Positions 8,413-17,940 are shown, counted from the stretch's first letter. The stretch is DNA of 64,000 nt from Faucicola osloensis_D (GCA_020041925.1 CP083409.1); one strand, 5' to 3'. The notes: generated by a model not told the origin, from the sequence alone. Made by a program: numbers and translations.

Positions 8413-8500
8413 ATTTTCAACTTCAGCAAAAACTTAACATAAATACAGAGGGCATCTGATAGCAATTTAGCTGCACCCTTTGACAGAATTAGGATTTACA

Positions 8501-10117
8501 ATGACGGTTATCCAAAGTAAATTAAGCCCAAATGGTGCGGAATTTCAAGCCAATGCCGCTACTATGCAACAGATTGTTGACGACCTCAAAGCCAAACTTG
8601 CGGTCATTGCTCAGGGCGGTTCAGCGTCTGCACGCGCCAAACATGTGGCTCGGGGTAAGCTATTGCCGCGTGAACGTGTCGAGCGCTTGCTAGATGCCGG
8701 TACGCCATTTTTGGAAGTCTCACCGATGGCAGCGTATGGCATGTATGATGCCGATATCCCTGCCGCAGGCGTGATTGCTGGCATTGGTCGTGTCGCTGGC
8801 ATTGACTGTATGATTGTGTGTAACGATGCCACCGTCAAAGGCGGCACTTACTACCCGATGACGGTCAAAAAACATTTACGGGCGCAAGAAATCGCGCGGG
8901 AAAACCGCTTGCCATGTATCTATTTGGTGGACTCTGGCGGCGCGAACTTACCCAACCAAGATGAAGTATTCCCAGATAAGGACCACTTTGGTCGTATCTT
9001 TTTTAACCAAGCCAATATGAGCGCCGAAGGCATTCCCCAAATCGCCGTCGTCATGGGCAGCTGTACTGCAGGTGGTGCCTATGTGCCCGCCATGAGTGAC
9101 GAGTCGATTATCGTCAAAGATCAAGGGACGATTTTTTTGGGTGGACCGCCGCTGGTCAAAGCCGCCACAGGTGAAGAAGTGACCGCAGAAGACTTAGGCG
9201 GTGGCGATGTGCATACCCGTCTGTCAGGGGTGGTTGACCACCTTGCCCAAAACGATTTACACGCGTTATCACTGGCGCGCAACATCGTCGGCAATTTAAA
9301 CCAACAAAAAACGCCTATCCACCACGCTACCGCGCAAATAACCCCGCGTCCACCCAAATACGGCGCCAAAGAATTGTACGGCATCATCCCAACTGACACC
9401 CGTAAGCCGTTTGATATCCGTGAAATCATTGCTCGCATTGTCGATGGCAGTGAATTTGACGAGTTTAAAGCCCGTTTTGGCACGACACTGGTGTGTGGTT
9501 TTGCGCATATTGAAGGTATGCCAGTGGGTATTATCGCGAACAACGGTATTTTATTTAGCGAATCAGCCCAAAAAGCCACCCATTTTATCGAGCTATGCTG
9601 CAAACGTAAAATTCCGCTGGTGTTTCTGCAAAATATCACAGGCTTTATGGTCGGGCGCAAATACGAAAATGAAGGGATTGCCCGTCATGGTGCCAAAATG
9701 GTGATGGCGGTTGCCAATGCCAAAGTGCCGAAGTTTACTGTGATTGTCGGCGGCTCCTTCGGTGCAGGTAACTACGGTATGTGTGGTCGTGCGTACAGTC
9801 CACGTTTCTTGTGGATGTGGCCAAATGCGCGTATCTCGGTGATGGGTGGCGAGCAAGCGGCCTCGGTATTAGCAACGGTCAAACGCAGCCAATACCATGC
9901 TAAAGGTGAGCACTGGTCAAGCGAGGACGAAGAAGCGTTCAAAGCGCCAGTGCGTCAGCAATTTGACGAGCAAGGTCATCCCTATTATGCCTCGGCTAGA
10001 CTGTGGGATGATGGCGTGATTGACCCAGCCGATACCCGTCAAGTATTGGCACTCGGCTTAAGTGCCGCTTACAACGCACCGATTGAAGACACCACCTTTG
10101 GTGTATTTAGAATGTAA
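8501..10117 (+). CDS. liuB: Methylcrotonoyl-CoA carboxylase, beta (carboxyltransferase) subunit
   Basis: It transfers the carboxyl group from biotin to 3-methylcrotonyl-CoA in leucine breakdown, in complex with the LiuD subunit. From the ATG at 8501 (AGGA seven bases before it; an upstream in-frame TTG at 8480 is less likely) it has 538 residues, the usual size for MccB. The two crotonase-like lobes are visible: N-terminal GGTYYPMTVKKH, LVDSGGANLPNQDEVFPD and GSCTAGGAYVPAMSDES; C-terminal FLQNITGFMVGRKYE, GGSFGAGNYGMCGRAYSPR and GGEQAA. The AMP-ligase lies 88 bp upstream and liuC 102 bp downstream. Confidence 0.95.
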   Translation: MTVIQSKLSPNGAEFQANAATMQQIVDDLKAKLAVIAQGGSASARAKHVARGKLLPRERVERLLDAGTPFLEVSPMAAYGMYDADIPAAGVIAGIGRVAGIDCMIVCNDATVKGGTYYPMTVKKHLRAQEIARENRLPCIYLVDSGGANLPNQDEVFPDKDHFGRIFFNQANMSAEGIPQIAVVMGSCTAGGAYVPAMSDESIIVKDQGTIFLGGPPLVKAATGEEVTAEDLGGGDVHTRLSGVVDHLAQNDLHALSLARNIVGNLNQQKTPIHHATAQITPRPPKYGAKELYGIIPTDTRKPFDIREIIARIVDGSEFDEFKARFGTTLVCGFAHIEGMPVGIIANNGILFSESAQKATHFIELCCKRKIPLVFLQNITGFMVGRKYENEGIARHGAKMVMAVANAKVPKFTVIVGGSFGAGNYGMCGRAYSPRFLWMWPNARISVMGGEQAASVLATVKRSQYHAKGEHWSSEDEEAFKAPVRQQFDEQGHPYYASARLWDDGVIDPADTRQVLALGLSAAYNAPIEDTTFGVFRM

Positions 10118-10219
10118 TTTTCAGCGTGTAAAATCAGAAGTCTTGGTTGTTTGTTCTATCACCATTGAGCAAGCCTCAAAAACGCTTCAACTTTACCCAA
10201 CAAAAAAAGGGAAAACACG

Positions 10220-11017
10220 ATGAAATTACCGACTTATGACAGCCTACTGTTAGACATTGACCAGCATGTAGCGACTATTACCCTCAATCGCCCCGACAAA
10301 CGCAATGCCTTTAACGACGATGTCATCCAAGAACTGACCGATGTGTTTCAATTTTGCGGTCAGCAAGACGAAGTGCGTGCGGTGGTATTGACTGCCAATG
10401 GCAAAGCCTTCTGTGCCGGTGCAGACCTGAACTGGATGCGCGCGATGGCGGATTATAGCCACGATGAAAACTTGGCAGACGCAGGCAAGCTTGCGCAAAT
10501 GCTAGCCACCATCTACCACTGTCCAAAACCGACTGTCGCTGCCATTCAAGGCGATGTGTATGCCGGTGGTATGGGTCTGGTTGCGGCTTGTGATATCGCC
10601 ATTAGCGTAAAAAACGCCAATTTTTGCTTAAGCGAAGTCAAACTTGGCTTGATTCCTGCGACCATTAGCCCGTATGTGATTCGTGCGATGGGTGCAAGAG
10701 CCGCGCATCGGTACTTCTTAACCGCTGAAGTATTTGATGCCAAAGAAGCCAAAAAAATCGGTTTTATCCATGAGCGGGTGGATGAAGAAGAGTTTACACA
10801 AAGCCTTGATAACTTGGTTAAACACTTGGTCAACGCTAGCCCAAATGCTGTCAAGGTGTGTAAAAAACTGGTGCAGGACGTGGCGTATGCCGAGATTAAT
10901 GAGCAGTTAATCAAAGATACCGTTGCAGGCATTGCCGATATCCGCGCATCCGCCGAGGGTAAAGAAGGCGTACAGTCATTCTTGCAAAAACGTCAACCAA
11001 GCTGGTTAAATAATTAA
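10220..11017 (+). CDS. liuC: Methylglutaconyl-CoA hydratase (enoyl-CoA hydratase family)
   Basis: A 265-residue crotonase-fold enzyme. In this cluster it should hydrate 3-methylglutaconyl-CoA, the carboxylase product, to HMG-CoA. Crotonase signatures are present: TLNRPDKRNAFNDDV near the start, GKAFCAGADLNWM (oxyanion hole, about 68-80), GDVYAGGMGLVAACDIAI (about 113-130) and SEVKLGLIPATISPYV. The start follows AAAAAAAGGG. Assignment to liuC rather than another crotonase rests on position between liuB and liuD. Confidence 0.92.
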   Translation: MKLPTYDSLLLDIDQHVATITLNRPDKRNAFNDDVIQELTDVFQFCGQQDEVRAVVLTANGKAFCAGADLNWMRAMADYSHDENLADAGKLAQMLATIYHCPKPTVAAIQGDVYAGGMGLVAACDIAISVKNANFCLSEVKLGLIPATISPYVIRAMGARAAHRYFLTAEVFDAKEAKKIGFIHERVDEEEFTQSLDNLVKHLVNASPNAVKVCKKLVQDVAYAEINEQLIKDTVAGIADIRASAEGKEGVQSFLQKRQPSWLNN

Positions 11018-11048
11018 TTGATGTGATAAAAAAAGCTAAAGGCATACC

Positions 11049-11810
11049 ATGAAAGAACTATTTTTCCCACTTACAATGATTGTTATTTCAACTTTAGCAA
11101 CACCTGCCTTTGCCAAAGACAAATTGCCAACTAATGCAGTTAATGCCATTGAACAAACCTTACCCAAATACTATGGCAATCAATATCAAAATGACTGTTT
11201 ATTTTTTTCTCATGATGAAACTCATTATTGTGCCAAAGTAACGAACGCAGAAATCAAAACATTGAATGGCAAATCCCAACTTTATGTATTGGTCAATGGT
11301 GATTATGCAGAACCAGGGTTAGATGCAGGGCATGTAACCGAAGGTATTGGCGGGTTATTCATTTTTAATCAAGTCAATAACCAGTGGCAATTAGCCGCAG
11401 CCCAACCCTACATTACTAATGGGGCTTACGGAAGCTCGCAACTAGGTAATTTTAAATTGGTACAAATTGCACCAGACAAATTCGGCTGGTATGGCGAATA
11501 TGGCTATACTTCGACAGGTTGTACTGAAGTGAATAAGCATATTTATGCGCAAGTCGGCAATCAAATCAAAGCCATTTTCATGGCTGACCCTCTTGATAGC
11601 GACTGTTCAGGCAACGGTGATGGTTGGGATTCTTATGAAAGTAAGCTTACGATTTTAAGCCAAAAATCGGCAATCAACGGTTTTTACCCCATACAAATCA
11701 ACGCTGTTGAGCATGATTATCCCGATAATCATAACGTCAAAAAGGGTAAGGTCAAAAAATCAAATTACCAAATGACTTATAAACCTAGTGCTCAAAAATA
11801 TATTCGATAA
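11049..11810 (+). CDS. Exported protein of unknown function inside the liu cluster
   Basis: The protein has 253 residues. It begins with a Sec signal peptide (MKELFFPLTMIVISTLATPAFA, cleavage expected after AFA). The mature part contains four cysteines in two regions (NDCLFFSH, HYCAKV; STGCTEVN, DSDCSGNGDGW), suggesting disulfides, a Gly/Asn-rich centre and a Lys-rich tail. I recognise no catalytic motif. It is visibly richer in A+T than the liu genes on both sides. It has its own AAAGG ribosome-binding site, is 31 bp from liuC and 44 bp from liuD, and is therefore probably cotranscribed. It looks like an insertion into the catabolic operon. Confidence 0.75.
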   Translation: MKELFFPLTMIVISTLATPAFAKDKLPTNAVNAIEQTLPKYYGNQYQNDCLFFSHDETHYCAKVTNAEIKTLNGKSQLYVLVNGDYAEPGLDAGHVTEGIGGLFIFNQVNNQWQLAAAQPYITNGAYGSSQLGNFKLVQIAPDKFGWYGEYGYTSTGCTEVNKHIYAQVGNQIKAIFMADPLDSDCSGNGDGWDSYESKLTILSQKSAINGFYPIQINAVEHDYPDNHNVKKGKVKKSNYQMTYKPSAQKYIR

Positions 11811-11854
11811 TCGGTAAAAAGAATTTGCCAAAGGATTTTACAAATAAGGGAATT

Positions 11855-13942
11855 ATGACTATGTTTTCAAAAATCTTAATAGCCAACCGGGGTGAGATTG
11901 CTTGCCGCGTGGCAGCCAGCGCCAAAAAACTGGGCGTGCGTACCGTTGCGGTATATTCAGACGCTGACCGTTTTGCCAAGCACGTAGCTGTGTGTGATGA
12001 AGCCATTTATATAGGCGGTTCTGCGCCCAAAGACAGCTACCTGCGTTGGGAGCGCATTTTGGAGGCTGCCAAGCAGACAGGCGCACAAGCGATTCACCCA
12101 GGCTATGGGTTTTTGAGTGAAAACGACGAATTTGCCCAAGCTTGCGTGGATGCGGGTTTGGTGTTTATCGGTCCTCCTGCGTCTGCCATCACTGCCATGG
12201 GGCTTAAAGCCGAGTCCAAACGCTTGATGGAAGCTGCCAACGTACCGCTCATTCCAGGGTATCATGGCACCAACCAAGACCCTGAGTTTTTGCGTAGCGA
12301 GGCCGACAAAATTGGCTACCCTGTGCTAATCAAAGCCAGCTCTGGTGGCGGTGGTAAAGGGATGCGGTTAGTTGAAAAAACCGAAGATTTTATTGATGCA
12401 CTAGGCTCATGTCAACGTGAAGCCATTAGCAGCTTTGGCAATGATAGCGTATTGATTGAAAAATACGCCCTACGTCCGCGCCATATTGAAATTCAAATCT
12501 TTGGCGACAGCCACGGCAACTATGTGTATTTATTTGAGCGTGATTGCTCGGTACAGCGCCGCCACCAAAAAGTGCTCGAAGAAGCCCCTGCCCCTGATGC
12601 CAGCGTGGCAATGCGGGAGGCGATGGGCGCAGCGGCGATCGCGGCGGCAAAAGCGGTCAATTATGTGGGGGCGGGTACGGTTGAATTTATCGTGGAGCAA
12701 CGTGAGTGTACGCCCGAAGATAAATTTGGCGGCATGAATTTCTACTTTATGGAAATGAACACCCGCCTGCAAGTTGAGCATCCTGTCACTGAAGCCATTA
12801 CTGGTACTGACCTCGTCGAGTGGCAACTGCGTGTTGCTAGCGGTGAGCCGTTACCCAAACAACAAGCAGACTTGACCATCAAGGGTCATGCGATTGAAGC
12901 ACGTATCAATGCTGAAAACCCAGACAACAACTTCTTGCCCGCCACAGGTACGCTAAACGTTTACCGCACGCCAATTCACAGCGAGTTTAGTGTGGCAGAT
13001 GTGCGCGTAGATGATGGTGTACGCGAAGGTGATGTCATCAGTCCTTACTATGACTCGATGATTGCCAAACTCATCGTCCATGCGCCAACCCGTGAGCAAG
13101 CGCTTGCCAAACTAGACAAAGCCTTAGCAGAAACCCGTATTGTCGGTCTGCCCAACAACGTGGCGTTTTTGCGTCACGTGGTGCAATCAGATTCGTTCAA
13201 ATATGCCAATCTTGATACCGCATTGATTGAACGTGAAAAAGACGTACTGTTTGGACAGCAGCGTGGTGAGCTACCTTGGCTGGTAGCTACCGCGATTGTC
13301 AAAGAGCTTGCCCAAGAAGCGCAAACCCAAAACCAAGACCCCTTTAGCAAAACTGACGCATGGCGCGCGTATAGCCATTATGAGCGTCCGTTTGATTTGG
13401 TGTATCACGATAAGCCATTGCGGGCGGTTATCAGCCAAATTAACGAGCAAGCCAAGGAACAAGCATTTCATCTAACGATTAACGCCATTGCCAAAGCGGA
13501 AAAACAAGACGCGGACGTTGTCACGTCCATCTATCAAGGCGATGTTCGTTATTTGCCCACGGCTGATGATACCTTTACGCTGTGGCTAGATGGCAAGCGC
13601 CAACAGATGCAGGCATGGCGACACAATGAGCAAGTATATGTGTTCTCAAATCATGCCAGTGATGTCATTACCTTGGTGGATAGCATGGCGCATGTGGGCA
13701 TCGAGCCCCAAGATGGCGGCAGCCTCAAATCGCCCATGCCAGGTCAAGTGGTGGCGTTTCGGGTCAATGTGGGTGATGTAGTCAAAAAAGGTCAAGCCTT
13801 GGCAGTGATTGAAGCAATGAAAATTGAGCATACCATCAATGCCCCTAGTGATGGTACGGTGGCAGAGTTGCTGTTCAAAGCAGGGGACTTGGTATCCGAT
13901 GGCGATGAGCTATTAAAACTTGATACGGGCAGCCAATCATGA
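11855..13942 (+). CDS. liuD: Methylcrotonoyl-CoA carboxylase, alpha (biotin-containing) subunit
   Basis: It carboxylates its own biotin with ATP and bicarbonate and hands the carboxyl group to LiuB. It has 695 residues from the ATG at 11855; a second ATG at 11861 is equally plausible behind the same AAGGG. Domains in order: biotin carboxylase N-lobe (ILIANRGEIACRV), ATP-grasp (SSGGGGKGMRLVE; RDCSVQRRHQKVLEEAPAP; MEMNTRLQVEHPVTEAITG), the carboxylase C-lobe, and a C-terminal biotinyl domain with the biotin-accepting Lys in EAMKIEHTI. The usual motif is AMKM; here the Met after Lys is Ile. Its stop overlaps the liuE start by four bases. Confidence 0.95.
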   Translation: MTMFSKILIANRGEIACRVAASAKKLGVRTVAVYSDADRFAKHVAVCDEAIYIGGSAPKDSYLRWERILEAAKQTGAQAIHPGYGFLSENDEFAQACVDAGLVFIGPPASAITAMGLKAESKRLMEAANVPLIPGYHGTNQDPEFLRSEADKIGYPVLIKASSGGGGKGMRLVEKTEDFIDALGSCQREAISSFGNDSVLIEKYALRPRHIEIQIFGDSHGNYVYLFERDCSVQRRHQKVLEEAPAPDASVAMREAMGAAAIAAAKAVNYVGAGTVEFIVEQRECTPEDKFGGMNFYFMEMNTRLQVEHPVTEAITGTDLVEWQLRVASGEPLPKQQADLTIKGHAIEARINAENPDNNFLPATGTLNVYRTPIHSEFSVADVRVDDGVREGDVISPYYDSMIAKLIVHAPTREQALAKLDKALAETRIVGLPNNVAFLRHVVQSDSFKYANLDTALIEREKDVLFGQQRGELPWLVATAIVKELAQEAQTQNQDPFSKTDAWRAYSHYERPFDLVYHDKPLRAVISQINEQAKEQAFHLTINAIAKAEKQDADVVTSIYQGDVRYLPTADDTFTLWLDGKRQQMQAWRHNEQVYVFSNHASDVITLVDSMAHVGIEPQDGGSLKSPMPGQVVAFRVNVGDVVKKGQALAVIEAMKIEHTINAPSDGTVAELLFKAGDLVSDGDELLKLDTGSQS

Positions 13943-14859
13943 ATTACCCAAAATTTGTCAAAATCATTGACGTGGGCGCAAGAGACGGACTACAAAACGA
14001 AAAACAAACCGTACCCAGCGAAGTCAAAATTGAATTGATTAACGGCTTGATTGACGCAGGGGTGCGCAAGCTTGAAGCCACCAGTTTTGTGTCGCCAAAG
14101 TGGGTACCACAAATGGCAGACAATGATGCCGTATTAGATGGCATTAGCAAACGCGATGACGTGGTATATTCGGTGCTCACACCCAATATGAAAGGCTTTG
14201 ATGCCGCCCTTGCCCACCGTGACCAATTTGCCAATTATGAAGTGGTAATTTTTGGCTCAGCGAGTGAAGCCTTTAGCCAAAAAAACATCAACTGTAGCAT
14301 CGCTGAGAGTATCGAGCGTTTTGCCCCGGTGGCTGACGCCGCCAAAGCGCATGGCATCAAAGTGCGCGGTGTCATCTCTTGCACCGTGGGCTGTCCGTAT
14401 GAAGGCGAGATTCATCCCGATAAAGTCGCCTATGTGACAGAAAAACTCGTTGCCATTGGCGCTGAACATATTGGCATTGCCGATACCATCGGCGTGGGCA
14501 CACCCATCAAGGTGCAAAAAGCGTTGGATGCTGCCTTGCGTTATATTGATATTGACAATATCTCTGGGCATTTTCATGACACCTATGGTCAAGCGCTTAG
14601 CAATACCTTAGCGGGATTACAAATGGGTGTATGGCAGTTTGATACCTCGGTGGCAGGGCTTGGCGGCTGTCCGTATGCCAAAGGCGCAACCGGCAATGTT
14701 GCCACCGAAGATGTGGTATATCTGCTACATGGCATGGGTATTGAAACGGGCATTGACCTCGATAAACTGGTTGATGTCGGACAAAAAATCAGCAAATTTT
14801 TGGGTCGTCCAAATGGGTCACGCGTCGCACGAGCCATTTTAAATAAACGACTTAGTTAA
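13939..14859 (+). CDS. liuE: Hydroxymethylglutaryl-CoA lyase
   Basis: It cleaves HMG-CoA into acetyl-CoA and acetoacetate, the last step of the leucine pathway. It has 306 residues. Motifs: VGARDGLQNEK at the start (metal and substrate binding), SFVSPKWVPQMAD, HFHDTYGQAL (metal His) and the active-site Cys loop GGCPYAKGATGNVATEDVV. The start codon overlaps the liuD stop (ATGA), implying translational coupling. Confidence 0.95.
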   Translation: MNYPKFVKIIDVGARDGLQNEKQTVPSEVKIELINGLIDAGVRKLEATSFVSPKWVPQMADNDAVLDGISKRDDVVYSVLTPNMKGFDAALAHRDQFANYEVVIFGSASEAFSQKNINCSIAESIERFAPVADAAKAHGIKVRGVISCTVGCPYEGEIHPDKVAYVTEKLVAIGAEHIGIADTIGVGTPIKVQKALDAALRYIDIDNISGHFHDTYGQALSNTLAGLQMGVWQFDTSVAGLGGCPYAKGATGNVATEDVVYLLHGMGIETGIDLDKLVDVGQKISKFLGRPNGSRVARAILNKRLS

Positions 14860-14903
14860 GTTACCTTACATTTATTTATCTCATCATTTTTTAAAGGCGG
14901 ATT

Positions 14904-15401
14904 ATGATTAACTCAACTCATAGGTTTACAGCTTCAATTACCTTGCTGGTCGCAGCGTCATTGGTTAGTTTTACGACTAACGCTCAAATACCATTAAAAG
15001 TGCCAAAAAAGGCTAATAAGGATGGTTTATATTATTATTCAGGTTCAGTTATTGTTTCTGGTAATGCTGAGTTTAGCCATCCAGAAGATGATATAACTCC
15101 TTGCTTTTTATGTTTTCACGCTGACAGTGCCTCAAGCAAATTAATCCCGCGCGTGAAATCAGACGGTCGAGAAGGCAATGCTTGGTTTACCTTTAGTAAT
15201 GGTGAATTCAAAAATAATACGTATAGATTGTTAGATATGTCGATTAACACTAAGAAATGTTATGCCCCTTTACCCATGACGGTTCAGATTAATAACTACC
15301 GAGCTGATTTGGCAGAAACTGAAACCATTGATGACGCAAAGTTAGTCAAGGTTATTAAAAAAGGCAACTTAAAAGAAGTTAAATGCACTGAAAATTTTTA
15401 G
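14904..15401 (+). CDS. Exported protein of unknown function between liuE and liuA
   Basis: The protein has 165 residues. A Sec signal peptide is clear (MINSTHRFTASITLLVAASLVSFTTNAQ; cleavage after TNA). The mature protein has four cysteines: CFLC, the KKCYAPL segment and a C-terminal EVKCTENF. CFLC is a C-x-x-C pair, which could be redox-active or bind metal, but the surroundings do not look like a thioredoxin fold. No family is recognised. It is A+T-rich compared with the adjacent liu genes. AAAGGCGG lies just before the ATG. It lies 44 bp after liuE and 39 bp before liuA, so it probably shares their transcript. Confidence 0.75.
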   Translation: MINSTHRFTASITLLVAASLVSFTTNAQIPLKVPKKANKDGLYYYSGSVIVSGNAEFSHPEDDITPCFLCFHADSASSKLIPRVKSDGREGNAWFTFSNGEFKNNTYRLLDMSINTKKCYAPLPMTVQINNYRADLAETETIDDAKLVKVIKKGNLKEVKCTENF

Positions 15402-15440
15402 CAATTATTAAATATCTTAAACGAAAGAAAAGGAATAACC

Positions 15441-16616
15441 ATGAACTTAGGATTAGACTACCAACTTGGCGATGACATCAACGCCCTACGCGAAACCGTC
15501 AAAGCCTTTGCCGATGCCGAAATCGCCCCACGTGCTGCCGAGCTTGACCGCACCGACCAATTCCCAATGGACTTGTGGCAAAAAATGGGCGAGCTTGGGC
15601 TGCATGGCATCACCGTACCCGAAACTTACGGCGGCGTGGACATGGGCTATGTGGCGCACATGGTCGCCATGGAAGAAATCAGCCGCGCATCAGGCTCAGT
15701 GGCGCTAAGCTATGGCGCGCACTCCAACTTATGTATCAACCAAATCAAACGCAACGGCACAGACGCCCAAAAACAAAAATACTTGCCAAAACTCATCAGT
15801 GGTGAATTCATTGGTGCCTTAGCCATGAGTGAGCCCGGTGCAGGCTCAGACGTGACCAGCATGAAACTACGTGCCGAAGACAAAGGTGGCGTATATGTAT
15901 TAAACGGCTCAAAAATGTGGATTACCAATGGACCTGATGCCGATGTGATGGTGGTGTATGCCAAAACCAACCCAGAGCTTGGGGCAAAAGGCATCACCGC
16001 GTTTTTGGTGGAAAAAGGCATGAAAGGCTTTTATACCGCGCAAAAACTCGACAAACTCGGTATGCGCGGCAGTCACACAGGCGAGATGGTGTTTGACAAT
16101 GTCGAAGTGCCAAGCGACAACATCTTGGGCGGTCTTAACAATGGCGTCAAAGTATTGATGAGTGGCTTAGACTACGAGCGTGCGGTACTTGCTGCAGGTC
16201 CTATCGGGCTGATGCAAGCGGTGATGGACAACGTCATTCCCTACATCCACGACCGCAAGCAATTTGGTCAAGCCATCGGTGAATTCCAGTTGATTCAAGG
16301 TAAAGTGGCGGACATGTACACCACTTTACAGGCAGGGCGCAGCTTTCTTTACACCGTGGGCAAAAACTTGGATATGCTAGGCTCAGACCATGTGCGCCAA
16401 GTACGCAAAGACTGCGCCAGCGTAATTTTGTGGACAGCGGAAAAAGCCACTTGGATGGCAGGGGAAGGTATTCAAATCTTTGGTGGCAATGGCTATACCA
16501 ATGAGTACCCACTGGGGCGTATTTGGCGTGATGCCAAGCTATATGAGATTGGCGCAGGTACCAGCGAGGTACGGCGCATGCTGATTGGGCGTGAACTGTT
16601 TAACGAAACCGTCTAA
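15441..16616 (+). CDS. liuA: Isovaleryl-CoA dehydrogenase
   Basis: An FAD acyl-CoA dehydrogenase of 391 residues that oxidises isovaleryl-CoA to 3-methylcrotonyl-CoA, the substrate of LiuB/LiuD. Motifs: ALAMSEPGAGSDVTSM (flavin/substrate binding), KMWITNGPDADV, GMRGSHTGEMVFDNVEVP and GLDYERAVLAAGPIGLMQA, where the Glu in YER sits at the place of the catalytic Glu of human IVD. The C-terminus has IQIFGGNGYTNEYPLGRIWRD. The AAAGGAAT ribosome-binding site is good. It is last in the cluster, directly before a terminator; in many species liuA comes first. Confidence 0.94.
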   Translation: MNLGLDYQLGDDINALRETVKAFADAEIAPRAAELDRTDQFPMDLWQKMGELGLHGITVPETYGGVDMGYVAHMVAMEEISRASGSVALSYGAHSNLCINQIKRNGTDAQKQKYLPKLISGEFIGALAMSEPGAGSDVTSMKLRAEDKGGVYVLNGSKMWITNGPDADVMVVYAKTNPELGAKGITAFLVEKGMKGFYTAQKLDKLGMRGSHTGEMVFDNVEVPSDNILGGLNNGVKVLMSGLDYERAVLAAGPIGLMQAVMDNVIPYIHDRKQFGQAIGEFQLIQGKVADMYTTLQAGRSFLYTVGKNLDMLGSDHVRQVRKDCASVILWTAEKATWMAGEGIQIFGGNGYTNEYPLGRIWRDAKLYEIGAGTSEVRRMLIGRELFNETV

Positions 16617-16635
16617 TGATTAGCTTTATCAGCAC

Positions 16636-16664
16636 AAGCCCTAGCTAAAACTAGGGCTTTTTTA
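16636..16664 (+). terminator. Rho-independent terminator of the liu cluster
   Basis: AAGCCCTAG and CTAGGGCTT make a 9-bp stem with a 6-nt loop and a following run of T, 20 bp after the liuA stop. Confidence 0.9.
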
Positions 16665-16711
16665 TTAGATTGTTAAAATAGGTTGTCAAAATCCGCCTTA
16701 TTAGCCATGCA

Positions 16712-17725
16712 CTATGTTAAGGTTGATTGTAAAATCGCTTGGTATTGCGCCGGTTTGAGACGTGGTCCGAACTGCTGAATGATTTGGCTTGCGACACTAC
16801 TGGCTAATTTGCCACAATCTGCCAACGCATGACCGTGCGATAGCGCGTATAAAAAACTTCCCGCAAAATTATCGCCTGCGCCATTGGTATCTAGCACTTG
16901 GTCAACGGGTAGCGATGCCACGTCAATCAATTTTGTTTCACGTGAAACATCGTCCCTTACCGCAATGATTGACCCTGCTGCGCCATTGGTCACCACTGCC
17001 ATATTGGCAACTGACAATAACGCTGTTGCTGCTTGCGAGTGACTGTTTTGGTTGGTAAATAGCTGCGCTTCATCACAGTTACAAAACACCGCATCCACAC
17101 CACCCTCTAGCATGGCATCAAGTCCTTCACGACCAAACTTGACCACGGCAGGGTCGGCAAAACTGACCGCGATTTTAGCCCCTTTGTCTTTGGCTTGTTG
17201 TTTTAGCTGGGTAATCGCCTGTTGTACCGAGGGTGACATGGCAAGATAACCTTCAAGGTACAACCAATCAGCATCATTGAGCGCATCAAACTCAATATCG
17301 GTTTCACTAATTTCTGCTGAAGTGCCCAAATGCGTTTGCATGGTGCGCTCGCCATCTGGGGTCACCATCACCATACAGCTACCTGTAGTACCATCAGCAA
17401 ATGACTTAGTAGATGTCTTGATACCTGCGGCATTTAAATCCGCCAAATAAAAACGCCCTGCATCATCTTCACCCACACGGCAAGCGTAAAAAGTATCGCT
17501 GCCAAGGCTTGCGGCGGCATAAATACTGTTGGCAGCCGAGCCACCGCCAGCTTGTTTGGTTGCGGTGATGTTTTGCGTGGTGAGCGAGGCGATGAGGTCA
17601 GCTTGCTCACTGTGACTGGCTAGGGTCATATTGCCTTTGGTCAATCCTGTGGCGTTAAGCTGTGCATCGGTGACGACAAATTCACTGTCAACTAACGCAT
17701 TGCCGATGGCGACGATTTTTGCCAT
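16712..17725 (-). CDS. PfkB-family sugar/adenosine kinase
   Basis: A 337-residue ribokinase-fold kinase. Motifs: GNALVDSEF at the N-terminus, AGGGSAANSIYAAASLG (substrate lid, about 59-75), GTTGSCMVMVTPDGERTM and the catalytic DTNGAGDNFAGSFLYAL near 280, where GAGD holds the catalytic Asp. The pattern matches bacterial PfkB proteins annotated as adenosine kinase; guanosine or another nucleoside or sugar is also possible. An AAGGAAC ribosome-binding site precedes the ATG. It converges on the liu cluster and stands alone. Confidence 0.85.
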   Translation of the reverse strand: MAKIVAIGNALVDSEFVVTDAQLNATGLTKGNMTLASHSEQADLIASLTTQNITATKQAGGGSAANSIYAAASLGSDTFYACRVGEDDAGRFYLADLNAAGIKTSTKSFADGTTGSCMVMVTPDGERTMQTHLGTSAEISETDIEFDALNDADWLYLEGYLAMSPSVQQAITQLKQQAKDKGAKIAVSFADPAVVKFGREGLDAMLEGGVDAVFCNCDEAQLFTNQNSHSQAATALLSVANMAVVTNGAAGSIIAVRDDVSRETKLIDVASLPVDQVLDTNGAGDNFAGSFLYALSHGHALADCGKLASSVASQIIQQFGPRLKPAQYQAILQSTLT

Positions 17726-17931
17726 TGTGGTTCCTTTTTAACGATTTTGGAAAAAATAGATGAGTTAAATTCAATGTGATGTCATTGTAAATTAAAACTG
17801 TCAAAGTTAATATCTGAAAATTGGCTGACACGGGCAAATGAGTGGCGCTGTATTATCTGTGGTATCTGTGTTTTTTTGCCTTTATAAAGCAGGTTTTGAC
17901 CCCATTTAACTCAAAATAAATCCGACAAAAC

Positions 17932-17940
17932 TGCTATACT
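17932..17940 (+). promoter_or_regulatory. Candidate extended -10 promoter of the M16C protease gene
   Basis: TGCTATACT (extended -10, TG-n-TATACT) lies 71 bp before the ATG at 18012. No good -35 is at the right spacing. The 286-bp gap between the divergent kinase and protease genes is otherwise A+T-rich without other signals. Confidence 0.4.

Noticed and set aside
9121..9660. Long antisense open frame within liuB
   Set aside because: It lies fully opposite a well-conserved carboxylase gene and has no family features; a codon-usage shadow.
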